From: Arthrobacter sp. Soil762 | Lineage (GTDB): Bacteria > Actinomycetota > Actinomycetes > Actinomycetales > Micrococcaceae | Assembly (NCBI RefSeq): GCF_001428335.1 | Contig: NZ_LMSG01000022.1 | Span: forward strand, 80,998-144,997 | Length of the DNA stretch: 64,000 bases | Reading direction: 5' to 3' | Part shown: positions 26,066-34,523 of the stretch, piece after piece | How positions within the stretch are numbered: position 1 is the stretch's first letter | Layout: every line of letters begins with the position of its first letter | Translations under genes and position numbers: made by a program | The notes under the pieces: model-generated | Told to the model about the DNA's origin: nothing | The model's database searches: none | Seen by the model: the letters and a program-made list of their open reading frames with translations, nothing else

Positions 26066-27742
26066 TCAGGCCAGCTTCCGGCCGGTCAGCGTAAATCCGG
26101 CCTTTCCGCCTTCGCTGAACACCGACGTGTCAGTGTCTGCCCAGTCGGGCAGGAAGAGGTCTGTGATGACAGTGCCGCTGTCGGGGGCGAACACTTCCAC
26201 CGAGGAGGTATCGAGCAGGATCCGCAGCTTCAGTTTTCCGTCCACCAGTGGCACGCTCACCTGGTGGTAGGGGCTGAACTTGTCCGAAAAGTTTGAGGTC
26301 CCTGCCGCGGACCGGTCAACCGTCAGCGTGCCTGACTGCGCCTGGTAACGGATCTTGAGCCCGCGCAGTTCGATTCCGGCCTCCGCAGCACCGTCCGGCG
26401 TCAGTTCAACATCCAGGAGTTGGGACCTGGAGGAGAAGTCCTCCCCCAGCGGCTTGCTTTCATTGGCAACTGTCAGTTGCCGCTCGGAGGCAACTCCGCT
26501 GGACAAAACTCCAGCGGGGGCAGCGGCGATGGACGAGCGCAAGGCGGGCCTGCCGCCGTCGTCGTTACCGTTGCTGCTTCCACCGGAGAGCGTCAGTTCG
26601 CGGGGAATTGCCATGGCGCCGCGCCACGGGGTGGTGGGCATGTTCTGGGCGTAGTCCCAGTTCCCCATCCAGCCGAAGAGGACGGGCTTGCCGCCGGGGG
26701 CGCCGGAAATGGTGGTGGCCGCGTAGAAATCCGCGCCGTAATCCACCCACTGGTGGTCCTCCAGCGGAGCGTCCGGACTGGCGGCGCCCTCGGCACGGAA
26801 CGTCACGCCGTCGAACTCTCCCGTGAAGTACTGCATCCCTGACCCGCCGGCTATGCCGCCCGGGTTGATGCTGAGGAGCATGACCCAGCGCCGCTCGTCC
26901 GTCCCTTCCACGGGAACCTCCAGGAGTTCAGGCATTTCCCACAGTCCGCCCTGGGCGCCTACCCCGGAGAAGTCGCTGAGGAAGTCCCAGTGCAGGAGGT
27001 CCTTGGATTTATAGATCTTCACCACGTGGTCGTCGGCCACGACGGTGGTCATGACCCAATATTGTCCCGGCTCGTACCAGGTGACTTTGGGATCGCGGAA
27101 GTTCTGCGAAGAGGGCTGCAGATCCACGACCGGATTGTCCTGGTACTTCTTCCAGGTGCGGCCGTGGTCAAGGCTGTACGCGACGGACTGGGCCTGGGAG
27201 CCTTTGGGCAGCGGGGCATTTTCCTTGTACGCACTCGTATATAGGGCCACCATGGCCGGCCGGTCCTTGCTGCCCAGCCCCGAGGTGTTGTCCGTGTCCA
27301 CCACGATCGAGCCGGAGAAGATTTCCTCGGTTTCCGTGGCCTCCATGGCCACCGGTTCTTCCGCCCAGTGCACCAGGTCAGTGCTGGTGGAGTGGCCCCA
27401 GGACATGTTGCCCCAGTCGTTGCCCTTCGGGTTGTACTGGTAGAACGCGTGGTAGGTGCCGTCTTCGTACACCAGGCCGTTGGGATCATTCATCCAGTTC
27501 TTTGACGGCGTCAGGTGCGCCGCAGGACGCCAGGGATCGCCGGCCGATGGCGTTGCGGCACCTTGGGAGGAGCCCTCAGGAGGGTGGCTTCCGGCGTCGG
27601 GATTCCCGTTCTGCGAATCAGGGGTGCAGCCGGCGACTGTCACCGCCAGGAGCAGGGCGACGACGGCGGAAAGGGCCGGTCTGCTGGACCTGCGTCTGTC
27701 CGGGCTGCTCAGGCGCGGCCGGGAAGCGGTGAAGAAAAGCAT
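26066..27742 (-). CDS. GH32 beta-fructosidase lipoprotein (levanase/fructanase type)
   Basis: ATG 27742 after AGGATCC gives 558 residues. The signal ends in VAGC (lipid-anchored Cys39), so the enzyme should be tethered outside. The GH32 five-blade propeller carries WMNDPNG with nucleophile Asp86, FRDPK as the transition-state stabiliser, and GGLWEMPELLEV with the acid/base glutamate. A beta-sandwich domain closes the protein (KLRILLDTSSVEVFAPD). It hydrolyses beta-linked fructose from levan, inulin or sucrose. It follows the levansucrase gene, separated by a stable hairpin, so one organism makes and trims levan from the same locus. Whether it is exo- or endo-acting is not decidable. Confidence 0.9.
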   Translation of the reverse strand: MLFFTASRPRLSSPDRRRSSRPALSAVVALLLAVTVAGCTPDSQNGNPDAGSHPPEGSSQGAATPSAGDPWRPAAHLTPSKNWMNDPNGLVYEDGTYHAFYQYNPKGNDWGNMSWGHSTSTDLVHWAEEPVAMEATETEEIFSGSIVVDTDNTSGLGSKDRPAMVALYTSAYKENAPLPKGSQAQSVAYSLDHGRTWKKYQDNPVVDLQPSSQNFRDPKVTWYEPGQYWVMTTVVADDHVVKIYKSKDLLHWDFLSDFSGVGAQGGLWEMPELLEVPVEGTDERRWVMLLSINPGGIAGGSGMQYFTGEFDGVTFRAEGAASPDAPLEDHQWVDYGADFYAATTISGAPGGKPVLFGWMGNWDYAQNMPTTPWRGAMAIPRELTLSGGSSNGNDDGGRPALRSSIAAAPAGVLSSGVASERQLTVANESKPLGEDFSSRSQLLDVELTPDGAAEAGIELRGLKIRYQAQSGTLTVDRSAAGTSNFSDKFSPYHQVSVPLVDGKLKLRILLDTSSVEVFAPDSGTVITDLFLPDWADTDTSVFSEGGKAGFTLTGRKLA

Positions 27743-27763
27743 GGGGATCCTAAAATTTGAGGC

Positions 27764-27794
27764 GGGGACGCCCGTGAATGTCACGGACGTCCCC
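27764..27794 (-). other. Stable hairpin between the levansucrase and GH32 lipoprotein genes
   Basis: GGGGACGCCCGTGA (27764-27777) pairs with TCACGGACGTCCCC (27781-27794) over 14 positions; the only mismatch becomes a G-U pair in the minus-strand RNA. It lies 22 bases upstream of the GH32 ATG. On the minus strand GCCTCAAATTTT follows, so partial termination, an mRNA stabiliser or a processing site are all possible. Confidence 0.65.
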
Positions 27795-27862
27795 GTTTAC
27801 TGATTTCGCCCCGGTCAGGGGCGGTGCTGGCTACTGCTGGTGCCGGTCACCGATAATGCCGG

Positions 27863-29458
27863 TCACTTGTAGTGGCCGGCACCGCCGACGTTGAGGTTGG
27901 TGGGCAGGTAGCCGAACGGGCCAAGGCCGTTCTGGCCGAATGTGCGGTCAACCTGTGAGATTCCGTCGCGGAAGTTGATCTTCACGGTGGGTGACAGGGA
28001 TCCGCCGCGGACACCGTTCACGTTGTCGATGAAGGACTGCACCAGGCCGCCCGGCTGCACGTAGTGCGAATAGGCCTGGAACTGCCGGCCATTCTGGCTG
28101 GGGGTTGGCCTTTCCGGGGATTCGGACGGCAAGTTCAGGTCAGTCGGCGAGGCCAGGGCCAGGCCGCTGTTGTTCATCGGCTGGTAGTCGGAGCGAACGC
28201 CGTCGCCCACAAAGCCGTAGACGCCGTCGGGGCCGCGCATTCCGGCCGCGTAGGTGAACTGGTGGCTGATGGTGAACAGGTAGTACTTGTTCTTGCCGCC
28301 TTCGTTCTGGATGAAGATCTGCGGGCGTTCCGTCTGGTCGTTGACGCAGTTCGCGGACAGGATAGGCGGCAGGAAGGACCACTTGGTCAGGTCCTTGTTG
28401 TCCGCCACTGCCAGGCCCACGTTGGCGGTCTGGTAGTAGGCGCCGGAGCTGTTGACCTCGTTGAGGTTCTCGGCGTTGGGGTCTCCCGGCTGGTAGCCGA
28501 GGTCCTCGGCCTTGCACTCGTATTCTCCACGGGTGCCGCCGGTGTTGCCTTCGAAGACCATGTAGGTCTTGCCGGGGTGTGCCGGGTCCTCGAACGTGTA
28601 TGGATCGCGGAAGGCGAACCCGGGGTTCTGCGCCTTGTTCTGGTACATCTCGCCGTCCGGCTCAAGGAGCTTGGTGTGCGTGAAACCGTCGAAGGTGACG
28701 CCGTTTTGGTCGGCGTGGATGTTGCCGAGGGCCTTGGCGATGGCCGCGTCAGGGGCGATGCCGCCGCCGCCGGCGTTCCGCTCGGCCACGTCGTAGAACG
28801 TGGTGGCCGTGTAGAAGACGTTGACGTGGTTGCCCTGCATCAGGCGGGTAGAACCGGACCATTCAGTGTTGCCGATGGAGGCGCCGTCAGCAAAGACGTG
28901 TCCGCCGTAGTTCCACTTGTCCGTGGCCGGGTCAGCGTTGGTCTTGCGGAAGAAGTAGCCGATCCGGGCGTTCCAGTGGCGCTGATCGAAGCCGTAGCCA
29001 GCGTCGCGGTCGGCCACGAGGGAGAAGATGACGTCCCAGCCCTTGTAGCTGATCTGGTTCGCGTTTTCATCCGTGAGGGACCAGGTGTCCCAGACCCAGA
29101 CGTCGTCGTTCATGGCGGGGAAGTCCTCGGGGATTTCCGGCATGGTGACGTCCGGGCTCATGGAGTTCACGCCGGGAGCAACGGTGGAATCGCTTTGGGC
29201 CATGATCTGCTTGGCGTCCGCGCGGGTCCACTTCGAGGTGAAGTCCGACGCCGGGTCATAGGCCTGCTGGCTGTGCGTGCTGGGCAGGGGGAAGCCCGGG
29301 GTGGGGGCCGGCATCTGCTGCGCGGCCGGCGGATCCGCCGGCTCGTTGGCCTGCGCTGAGGGAACGGCCAGGAAGACCGATGCCACTACAGCTGCAGCCA
29401 GTGCCGCGGCGGCAGGGCGCCACCGCAGCATCCGGACAGGTTGGGGGTGCTTGTGCAT
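27863..29458 (-). CDS. Secreted levansucrase (GH68)
   Basis: ATG 29458 with GAGAAGAG upstream gives 531 residues. The signal peptide is basic then hydrophobic and is likely cleaved after AQA near residue 37. The GH68 propeller shows VWDTW with nucleophile Asp124, FRDPYTF with the stabilising aspartate, and TERPQIF with the acid/base glutamate. Such enzymes split sucrose outside the cell and transfer fructose to growing levan or to short fructo-oligosaccharides, releasing glucose. It is followed by a GH32 lipoprotein and preceded by the importer and cytoplasmic GH32 genes. The LacI-type operator at 29715-29728 suggests sugar-responsive repression. Confidence 0.94.
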   Translation of the reverse strand: MHKHPQPVRMLRWRPAAAALAAAVVASVFLAVPSAQANEPADPPAAQQMPAPTPGFPLPSTHSQQAYDPASDFTSKWTRADAKQIMAQSDSTVAPGVNSMSPDVTMPEIPEDFPAMNDDVWVWDTWSLTDENANQISYKGWDVIFSLVADRDAGYGFDQRHWNARIGYFFRKTNADPATDKWNYGGHVFADGASIGNTEWSGSTRLMQGNHVNVFYTATTFYDVAERNAGGGGIAPDAAIAKALGNIHADQNGVTFDGFTHTKLLEPDGEMYQNKAQNPGFAFRDPYTFEDPAHPGKTYMVFEGNTGGTRGEYECKAEDLGYQPGDPNAENLNEVNSSGAYYQTANVGLAVADNKDLTKWSFLPPILSANCVNDQTERPQIFIQNEGGKNKYYLFTISHQFTYAAGMRGPDGVYGFVGDGVRSDYQPMNNSGLALASPTDLNLPSESPERPTPSQNGRQFQAYSHYVQPGGLVQSFIDNVNGVRGGSLSPTVKINFRDGISQVDRTFGQNGLGPFGYLPTNLNVGGAGHYK

Positions 29459-29714
29459 GTTTGCTCTTCTCGCGGAGTTGAAACTATTCGTGGAAGACGG
29501 GCAGGTGCCCTGTTCCCCGAAACTCCGGCAGCCCCGACGACGCAACAGGCGTCATCGAGGACGCCGTTGTGTCGAGGGGTACGGGGCTTGGGTAGGGCCC
29601 CGCTTCAGGGCCAGGAAGGATATCTTTTCCCTGGCCCGCCTCTACGGTAGGCAGCCGGCGGGGGCCTGCCAAACCGTGTTTCAGTGGCCGAAAACGGCCG
29701 TTGACCCAACTTTG

Positions 29715-29728
29715 TGCAAGCGCTTACA
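29715..29728. promoter_or_regulatory. LacI-type operator upstream of the levansucrase
   Basis: TGCAAGCGCTTACA is symmetric at 12 of 14 positions with the central CG of LacI-family operators, and it differs from the site at 23083-23096 by a single base. It lies 257 bases upstream of the levansucrase ATG, so a long leader or a promoter near it is implied. A degenerate version of the 38506/38538 operator (ATTGCGCGCGTGACACA) occurs at 29735-29751. Between 29459 and 29916 there is otherwise only the hairpin repeat at 29829. Confidence 0.68.
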
Positions 29729-29828
29729 TTTCTGATTGCGCGCGCGTGACACATCGGAGTGGTAGCGTCAAATGTTTCGGTTCGAATCTCTTTTGGTGAG
29801 AAGATTCACGTCCCGTTTGCCTGCTTTT

Positions 29829-29896
29829 CCCCATCCGTTGCTCCGTAATGGCCGTTTTGAAGCCCCAAAAGGGCTTCTACGGAGCAATCGATGGGG
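29829..29896. repeat. Nested-hairpin repeat element, copy 2
   Basis: Outer arms of 19 bases (29829-29847 and 29878-29896) pair with two mismatches. Three-base spacers lead to 8-base inner arms, GCCGTTTT (29851-29858) and AAAAGGGC (29867-29874), with one mismatch and an 8-base loop. Architecture and sequence match the element at 11809-11874, including the arm core TTGCTCCGTA. It sits 20 bases downstream of the stop of the cytoplasmic GH32 gene (minus strand), so it can end or stabilise that transcript before the levansucrase unit. Confidence 0.8.
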
Positions 29897-29916
29897 GTGT
29901 GGGGCGGCAGCGGTGG

Positions 29917-31497
29917 CTAGGGGAACAGCGGGCGCGGCCCCCGGAAGATCCCTTCCATCCGCCAGGCATCGAGCTGCCGCAGGCGCACCTTCCCCTCGGC
30001 GGACAGCCGCACAGCCGTCCCGCCCAGGGTGGGGTAGACGCGGGCGGTCAGGGGCTTGCCGTTGGCGAAAATCTCCAACGTCGAGCGGTCCACAAGGACT
30101 CGTAGGTGAAGCTTGCCGCCGGGAAGTGGTACCGGTCCTGACCGCGCTTCCGCGTCCATAGAATGGTCCAGGCTGCTGCCGGAGCGGTCCAGCCGCAGCC
30201 AGGACTCCCCGGTGCTTCCGGCGGCGCGGCCCACCTCGATGACGGTCTCCTCGGCGGGGCTTTGGGAAGTTCCGGCCGGATTAACCCCGGAAGCCAGAAC
30301 CCCGAGCCGGAACACGCTCCCCGGCTCCAGCTCAACGTCCAGTTCCAGGTCCAGCTGGTTGCCCGCAACTCCGGCGAGAACGTCGCTGCCGGCCACTTCC
30401 CGAGGCCCTATCCTGACGTGGTCCCGGCGAAGCGCCTCAACCTCCGGAACGGGCGCAAAGGCCAGCTCCCCTTCGGAGTCGAGGGTCGCCACGCGCGGCA
30501 GGCTCATCACGCCGGACCAACCGGCCTCCACCATGGCCTCGTCCGTCCGACCCTCCTGCAGCCAGCCGAACATCACACGGCGGCCGGCGTCGTCGGAGAA
30601 CGACTGGGGCGCGTAAAAGTACCTGCCTCCGTAATCCAGCCGGCGCAGCTGCTGCGGGGCGTACGAATCTCCCGCATACCGCCCGGTCCAGTACAGCGGG
30701 TGCCGGGTGTCGCCGTCGTCCCAGGCGGAAAAGACCAGCACATCGTCGGCCGCACCACCGCCGCCCAGCGACTCCGCAGCATCCCCCAGAGTCCCTGGTC
30801 CAGCGCGGAACAGGTCCACGCACTCCCACATGGTGCCCTCCCAGTCCGTCGCCGCGGGATCGCCGGCGGACGCGTCGCCAATAAACAGCGGCCCGATGTA
30901 GTCCCAGGTCCGGAGGTCAGCCGACTCGTAGAGAAACGCCGTGCCGCCCCGGCCCCGGATGCCCGAGCCCACCAACTGGCGCCAGCGGGAGCCCTCGCGC
31001 CACACGCAATGGTCCCGGTAGGCGGTGACGTCCACCCCGGCCGGCGGGGCAGCGATCACCGGGTTTTCCGGGGCTTTGGTCCAGGTGAGCAGGTCCGGCG
31101 AGCCGACCGCCACACAGGGCAGTTCGCGTTCGCTGTTCCGGCCTGAATACACCAGGGTTGGCGTGCCGCCGTCGTTCACCAGCACCCCGGACCAGCAGCC
31201 GTCGGCGTCCGGAGAGTCCGGCCCGTCCGTGGGTTCCAGCGCGACCGGCTGATCCGTCCAGGTGACCAGGTCCGTGCTGGTGGCGTGGCCCCACAGGATG
31301 CGGTGGTGGAAGGCGCCCTCCGGGTTGTACTGGTAGAAGAGGTGGTAGGTGCCGTTCCACTGGCTGACTCCGTTGGGATCGTTGAGCCAGCCTGCGGGCG
31401 AGACGAAGTGGAAGCGCGGCCGGTGCGGATCCGCCTCGGCGCGGATCACGAGTTCGTCCTGCGGCACGGTGGCCAGAGGGTGGATCAGGCCGGTCAT
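29917..31497 (-). CDS. Cytoplasmic GH32 beta-fructosidase
   Basis: The 526-residue protein lacks a signal peptide. ATG 31497 overlaps the ATPase gene stop by 4 bp (ATGA). Motifs are GWLNDPNG with nucleophile Asp40, a second motif AYRDHCVW where the usual RDP reads RDH, and TMWECVDLF with the acid/base glutamate in the classic WEC box. A C-terminal beta-sandwich ends with LHLRVLVDRSTLEIFANG. It should hydrolyse sucrose or imported fructo-oligosaccharides to monosaccharides. Being translationally coupled to an oligopeptide-type importer, it identifies that importer as a probable fructan-oligomer transporter. Confidence 0.9.
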   Translation of the reverse strand: MTGLIHPLATVPQDELVIRAEADPHRPRFHFVSPAGWLNDPNGVSQWNGTYHLFYQYNPEGAFHHRILWGHATSTDLVTWTDQPVALEPTDGPDSPDADGCWSGVLVNDGGTPTLVYSGRNSERELPCVAVGSPDLLTWTKAPENPVIAAPPAGVDVTAYRDHCVWREGSRWRQLVGSGIRGRGGTAFLYESADLRTWDYIGPLFIGDASAGDPAATDWEGTMWECVDLFRAGPGTLGDAAESLGGGGAADDVLVFSAWDDGDTRHPLYWTGRYAGDSYAPQQLRRLDYGGRYFYAPQSFSDDAGRRVMFGWLQEGRTDEAMVEAGWSGVMSLPRVATLDSEGELAFAPVPEVEALRRDHVRIGPREVAGSDVLAGVAGNQLDLELDVELEPGSVFRLGVLASGVNPAGTSQSPAEETVIEVGRAAGSTGESWLRLDRSGSSLDHSMDAEARSGPVPLPGGKLHLRVLVDRSTLEIFANGKPLTARVYPTLGGTAVRLSAEGKVRLRQLDAWRMEGIFRGPRPLFP

Positions 31498-32531
31498 GCG
31501 GAAACCACTTTTTCCAGGGGCTCGGTGGCCAACGCGTGGCCGGCTGCAGCAGCGGGCGGCCGGTACAGATGGCAGCGGACCCAGTGCCGATGGGCGGGAT
31601 CGCCCACCTGGTGCCGCACGGGTTCGGCGGTGGAGCACCGCTGCTGCGGGTCGCCGTCGTAAGCGCACGACGTCGGTTCCATCACCGCCGCCCGCAGCGC
31701 GGCCCGCTCGGTGGGATCGTAGGATCCGGTGCGGGCAGGGTCCGGTACGGCCGATACCAGCAGGCGGGTATAGGGGTGGGCCGGGTTCGCCAGGAGGTCC
31801 AGCGATTCGCCTTCCTCCACAAGTTCGCCAGCAAACATCACGGCGATGCGGTCCGCGAGGTAGCGCGCTGAGGCAAGGTCGTGGGTGATGTAGAGCATGG
31901 AAATGCCCTTCTGGTCCCGGAGCCCGCGCAGCAGGTTGAGGATGCCGATCCGCACCGAGACATCCAGCATGGAGGTGGGCTCATCGGCCAGGATCACCTC
32001 CGGTTCCACGGCCAGTGCCCGGGCGATGGCCACGCGCTGGCGCTGGCCGCCGGAGAGCTCATGCGGGTAGGAATTGAGCATGTCCGGAGTGAGTCCCACG
32101 GTGGTCATCAGTTCATCCAGCCTGGTCCGCAGCTGGTCCGGGGTCCCGGCTTTTCCGTGCAGCGTGAGGGAACGACTCAGGAAGTGTTCGATCCGGTGGA
32201 CCGGGTTCAGGGAGCCGAAGGGGTCCTGGAACACCATTTGCACCTGTGCCCGGTATTGCCTGGATGCCTGGAACCGGTCCCGTTTCAGGACGTCGGTGCC
32301 GTCCAGCAGGATCTGGCCGGCGGTGGGCCGTTCCAGCCGCGCAATGCAGCGGGCGAGGGTGCTCTTGCCGGAGCCCGATTCCCCGACGAGGGCAACGATT
32401 TCACCCCTGCCGATGCTCAGGTCCACCCCGCCAAGGGCCCGCACGGCCGCGCGGGAGAACAGGCCTCCGCTGTGGAAATCCTTGACCAGGCCCCGTACCT
32501 CAAGGGCTGGGGCTTCGCTGTGTTCTTTCAT
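31494..32531 (-). CDS. ABC importer ATPase, DppF/OppF type
   Basis: The 345-residue protein has Walker A (GESGSGKST), Q-loop, signature LSGGQRQRVAIARAL, Walker B (VILADEPTS) and the C-terminal oligopeptide-transporter extension (about 250-345) with the paired cysteines SCAYDGDPQQRC. It energises the importer together with the neighbouring ATPase, with which it overlaps by 4 bp, and it overlaps the GH32 gene at its end. Family members move peptides, nickel or oligosaccharides; the context favours oligosaccharides. Confidence 0.9.
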   Translation of the reverse strand: MKEHSEAPALEVRGLVKDFHSGGLFSRAAVRALGGVDLSIGRGEIVALVGESGSGKSTLARCIARLERPTAGQILLDGTDVLKRDRFQASRQYRAQVQMVFQDPFGSLNPVHRIEHFLSRSLTLHGKAGTPDQLRTRLDELMTTVGLTPDMLNSYPHELSGGQRQRVAIARALAVEPEVILADEPTSMLDVSVRIGILNLLRGLRDQKGISMLYITHDLASARYLADRIAVMFAGELVEEGESLDLLANPAHPYTRLLVSAVPDPARTGSYDPTERAALRAAVMEPTSCAYDGDPQQRCSTAEPVRHQVGDPAHRHWVRCHLYRPPAAAAGHALATEPLEKVVSA

Positions 32532-33478
32532 GACTGGGCTCCTTGGAGAACGGCGGCCTGTGCCTCGGGAAGGGGTGCCACGAAATGCCCAGGAGCCGCT
32601 TCCCGGAGGTCGGCGATGTTGCTGAACTTCACGCCGTCGGCCAGGCCGGTGAGCGGCACCCGCGGCCCCGTCAGGGGTGGGAACGCTCCCATCAGCGCCT
32701 GCGTGTACGGGTGGCGCGGAGCGGTATGGATGTCACGGGACTTGGCCGTTTCCACGATCCTGCCGCCGTACATTACGGCCATCCGGTGCGAGAGCTCCAC
32801 CATGAGGGACATGTCGTGCGTGATGAAGAGGACGGAGAAGCCCAGCTGGTGCTGCAGGTCCTTAATCTGGGCCATGATCTCCTGCTGCACCACCACATCC
32901 AGGGCGGTGGTGGGCTCGTCCAGGATCAGCAGGGACGGCTTAAGCGCCACGGCCATGGCGATGACCGCGCGCTGGCGCATGCCGCCGGAAAGCTGGTGCG
33001 GGTAGGACTTCAGCCGGGCGGGGTCGATCCGGACCAGTTCCAGCAGTTCGGCGGCCCTCCGCAGGGACTCCTTGCGGGAGTAGCCGGCGTGCGTGGTGAA
33101 GATATCGACGATCTGGTCGCCGATGGTCATCACCGGGTTGAGCGAGTTCATGGCCGACTGGAAGACCATGGCCACATCCTGCCAGCGGAACCGGCGGAGC
33201 TCCTCCTTGCCCAGCGCCAGGACGTCCCTGCCACCGAAACGGATGCTGCCGCCGGCGATCTCAGCCGGGTCGCGCAGCAGCCGCATGATCGCGTTCGCGA
33301 TGGTGGATTTGCCGCAGCCGGATTCGCCGGCCAGGCCGAAGATCTCGCCGGCACCGATGCTGAAGGAGACGCGGTCGACGGCGGTGGTGGAGCGGGTGTC
33401 GCCGCGGTACTTCACGGTGAGGTCCTTGATCTCCAGGACGGGCTCGTGCGAGCCGAGAGAGGTCTGGGAGACGGTCAT
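32528..33478 (-). CDS. ABC importer ATPase, DppD/OppD type
   Basis: The start ATG 33478 overlaps the permease stop by 4 bp and gives 316 residues. It has Walker A GESGCGKST, signature LSGGMRQRAVIAMAL, Walker B LLILDEPTTALD and the OppD-type C-terminal domain with APRHPYTQALMGAFPPL. It pairs with the DppF-type subunit. A much longer in-frame opening upstream is antisense noise within the permease gene. Confidence 0.92.
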   Translation of the reverse strand: MTVSQTSLGSHEPVLEIKDLTVKYRGDTRSTTAVDRVSFSIGAGEIFGLAGESGCGKSTIANAIMRLLRDPAEIAGGSIRFGGRDVLALGKEELRRFRWQDVAMVFQSAMNSLNPVMTIGDQIVDIFTTHAGYSRKESLRRAAELLELVRIDPARLKSYPHQLSGGMRQRAVIAMAVALKPSLLILDEPTTALDVVVQQEIMAQIKDLQHQLGFSVLFITHDMSLMVELSHRMAVMYGGRIVETAKSRDIHTAPRHPYTQALMGAFPPLTGPRVPLTGLADGVKFSNIADLREAAPGHFVAPLPEAQAAVLQGAQS

Positions 33479-34515
33479 GCCGCTGCTCGCTTTCCGGTGG
33501 GGACAGGCTTGGGTTGGTCGGCCTGGGTGAGCTTGGGCTTGTCGGACTTGGGCTTGCGGATCTTCCGCAGGCGGGGGTTGGTGACCTCGTCCACGGCGTA
33601 ATTGATCAGCGCCAGCGAGAACGCCACCAGCGCGATGCACACGCCGGACGGGACAAAGACCCACCAGCTGCCGGTCAGCAGCGCACCTTCGTTGCCGGCC
33701 CAGTAGAGGTTGTTGCCCCAGGAGACCGTGCTGACATCGCCCAGGCCCAGGAACTCCAGGCCGGCCTGGGCGCCGATGCCGTAGATGATGCACGCCAGGA
33801 GCGTGCCCATCACGATGGAGGCCATGTTCGGCAGGATCTCGCCGAACATGATCCGCAGCGGCCGTTCACCGGTGACCACGGCCGCTGCGACGAAATCCTT
33901 GGACCGGATGGACAGCGCCTGTGAGCGCAGCACCCGGGCGGAGCCGGCCCAGCCTGTGACCACCAGGACCAGGATGACGGTGCCAAGGCCGGGTGGCAGG
34001 AACGCGGCCAGGATCACCAGCAGCGGCAGGCCCGGCAGCAGCAGGAAGACGTTGGTGGTCAGGGACAGTGCCTCGTCTATGAACTTGCCGAAATAGGCCG
34101 AGGCGAGGCCCACCAGGATGCCGATGAACGTGGAGGCGAACCCCACGGTCAGGCCCACAAACAGGGAACTGCGGGAACCGTGGATGGTCAGGGCCAGGAC
34201 GTCCTGGCCCTTGGCCGTGGTGCCCAGCCAGTATTCGGCGTCGGGCTCCTGTGACGCCATGCCGGTGATCTTGGACGGGTTGTCCGGGAACAGCACCGGG
34301 GCCAGAAGCGCCAGCGCGATGAAAACGAACAGGATGGCCGCGCCGGTCATGGCCTTCTTGTTGGTCAGCAGCCCGTGCAGGAGGCTCCGGTTGGATTGCC
34401 GGACGGAAACCGCGGGCGGAAGCCCGGTACCGCCGTCGGGCGTTTTGCCGGTGAGCGGATCTGCGAGGGTCTCGCCGGGCAGGCTGGAAGCGGTGTTTGC
34501 GATGGAAGTGGTCAT
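33475..34515 (-). CDS. ABC importer permease, DppC/OppC type
   Basis: The 346-residue protein has an N-terminal cytoplasmic tail and OppC-specific extension, about six transmembrane helices and the coupling segment between VLRSQALSIRSKDFVAAAVVTGERP and the last helices. The tail end is Lys/Pro-rich. It forms the membrane channel with the DppB-type permease encoded 8 bases upstream and overlaps the ATPase gene by 4 bp. Confidence 0.9.
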   Translation of the reverse strand: MTTSIANTASSLPGETLADPLTGKTPDGGTGLPPAVSVRQSNRSLLHGLLTNKKAMTGAAILFVFIALALLAPVLFPDNPSKITGMASQEPDAEYWLGTTAKGQDVLALTIHGSRSSLFVGLTVGFASTFIGILVGLASAYFGKFIDEALSLTTNVFLLLPGLPLLVILAAFLPPGLGTVILVLVVTGWAGSARVLRSQALSIRSKDFVAAAVVTGERPLRIMFGEILPNMASIVMGTLLACIIYGIGAQAGLEFLGLGDVSTVSWGNNLYWAGNEGALLTGSWWVFVPSGVCIALVAFSLALINYAVDEVTNPRLRKIRKPKSDKPKLTQADQPKPVPTGKRAAA

Positions 34516-34523
34516 GATCAGTC

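Noticed and set aside
30610..30640. A third copy of the nested-hairpin element (a CTCCGTA match)
   Set aside because: The match is short, lies within GH32 coding sequence and has no pairing arm.
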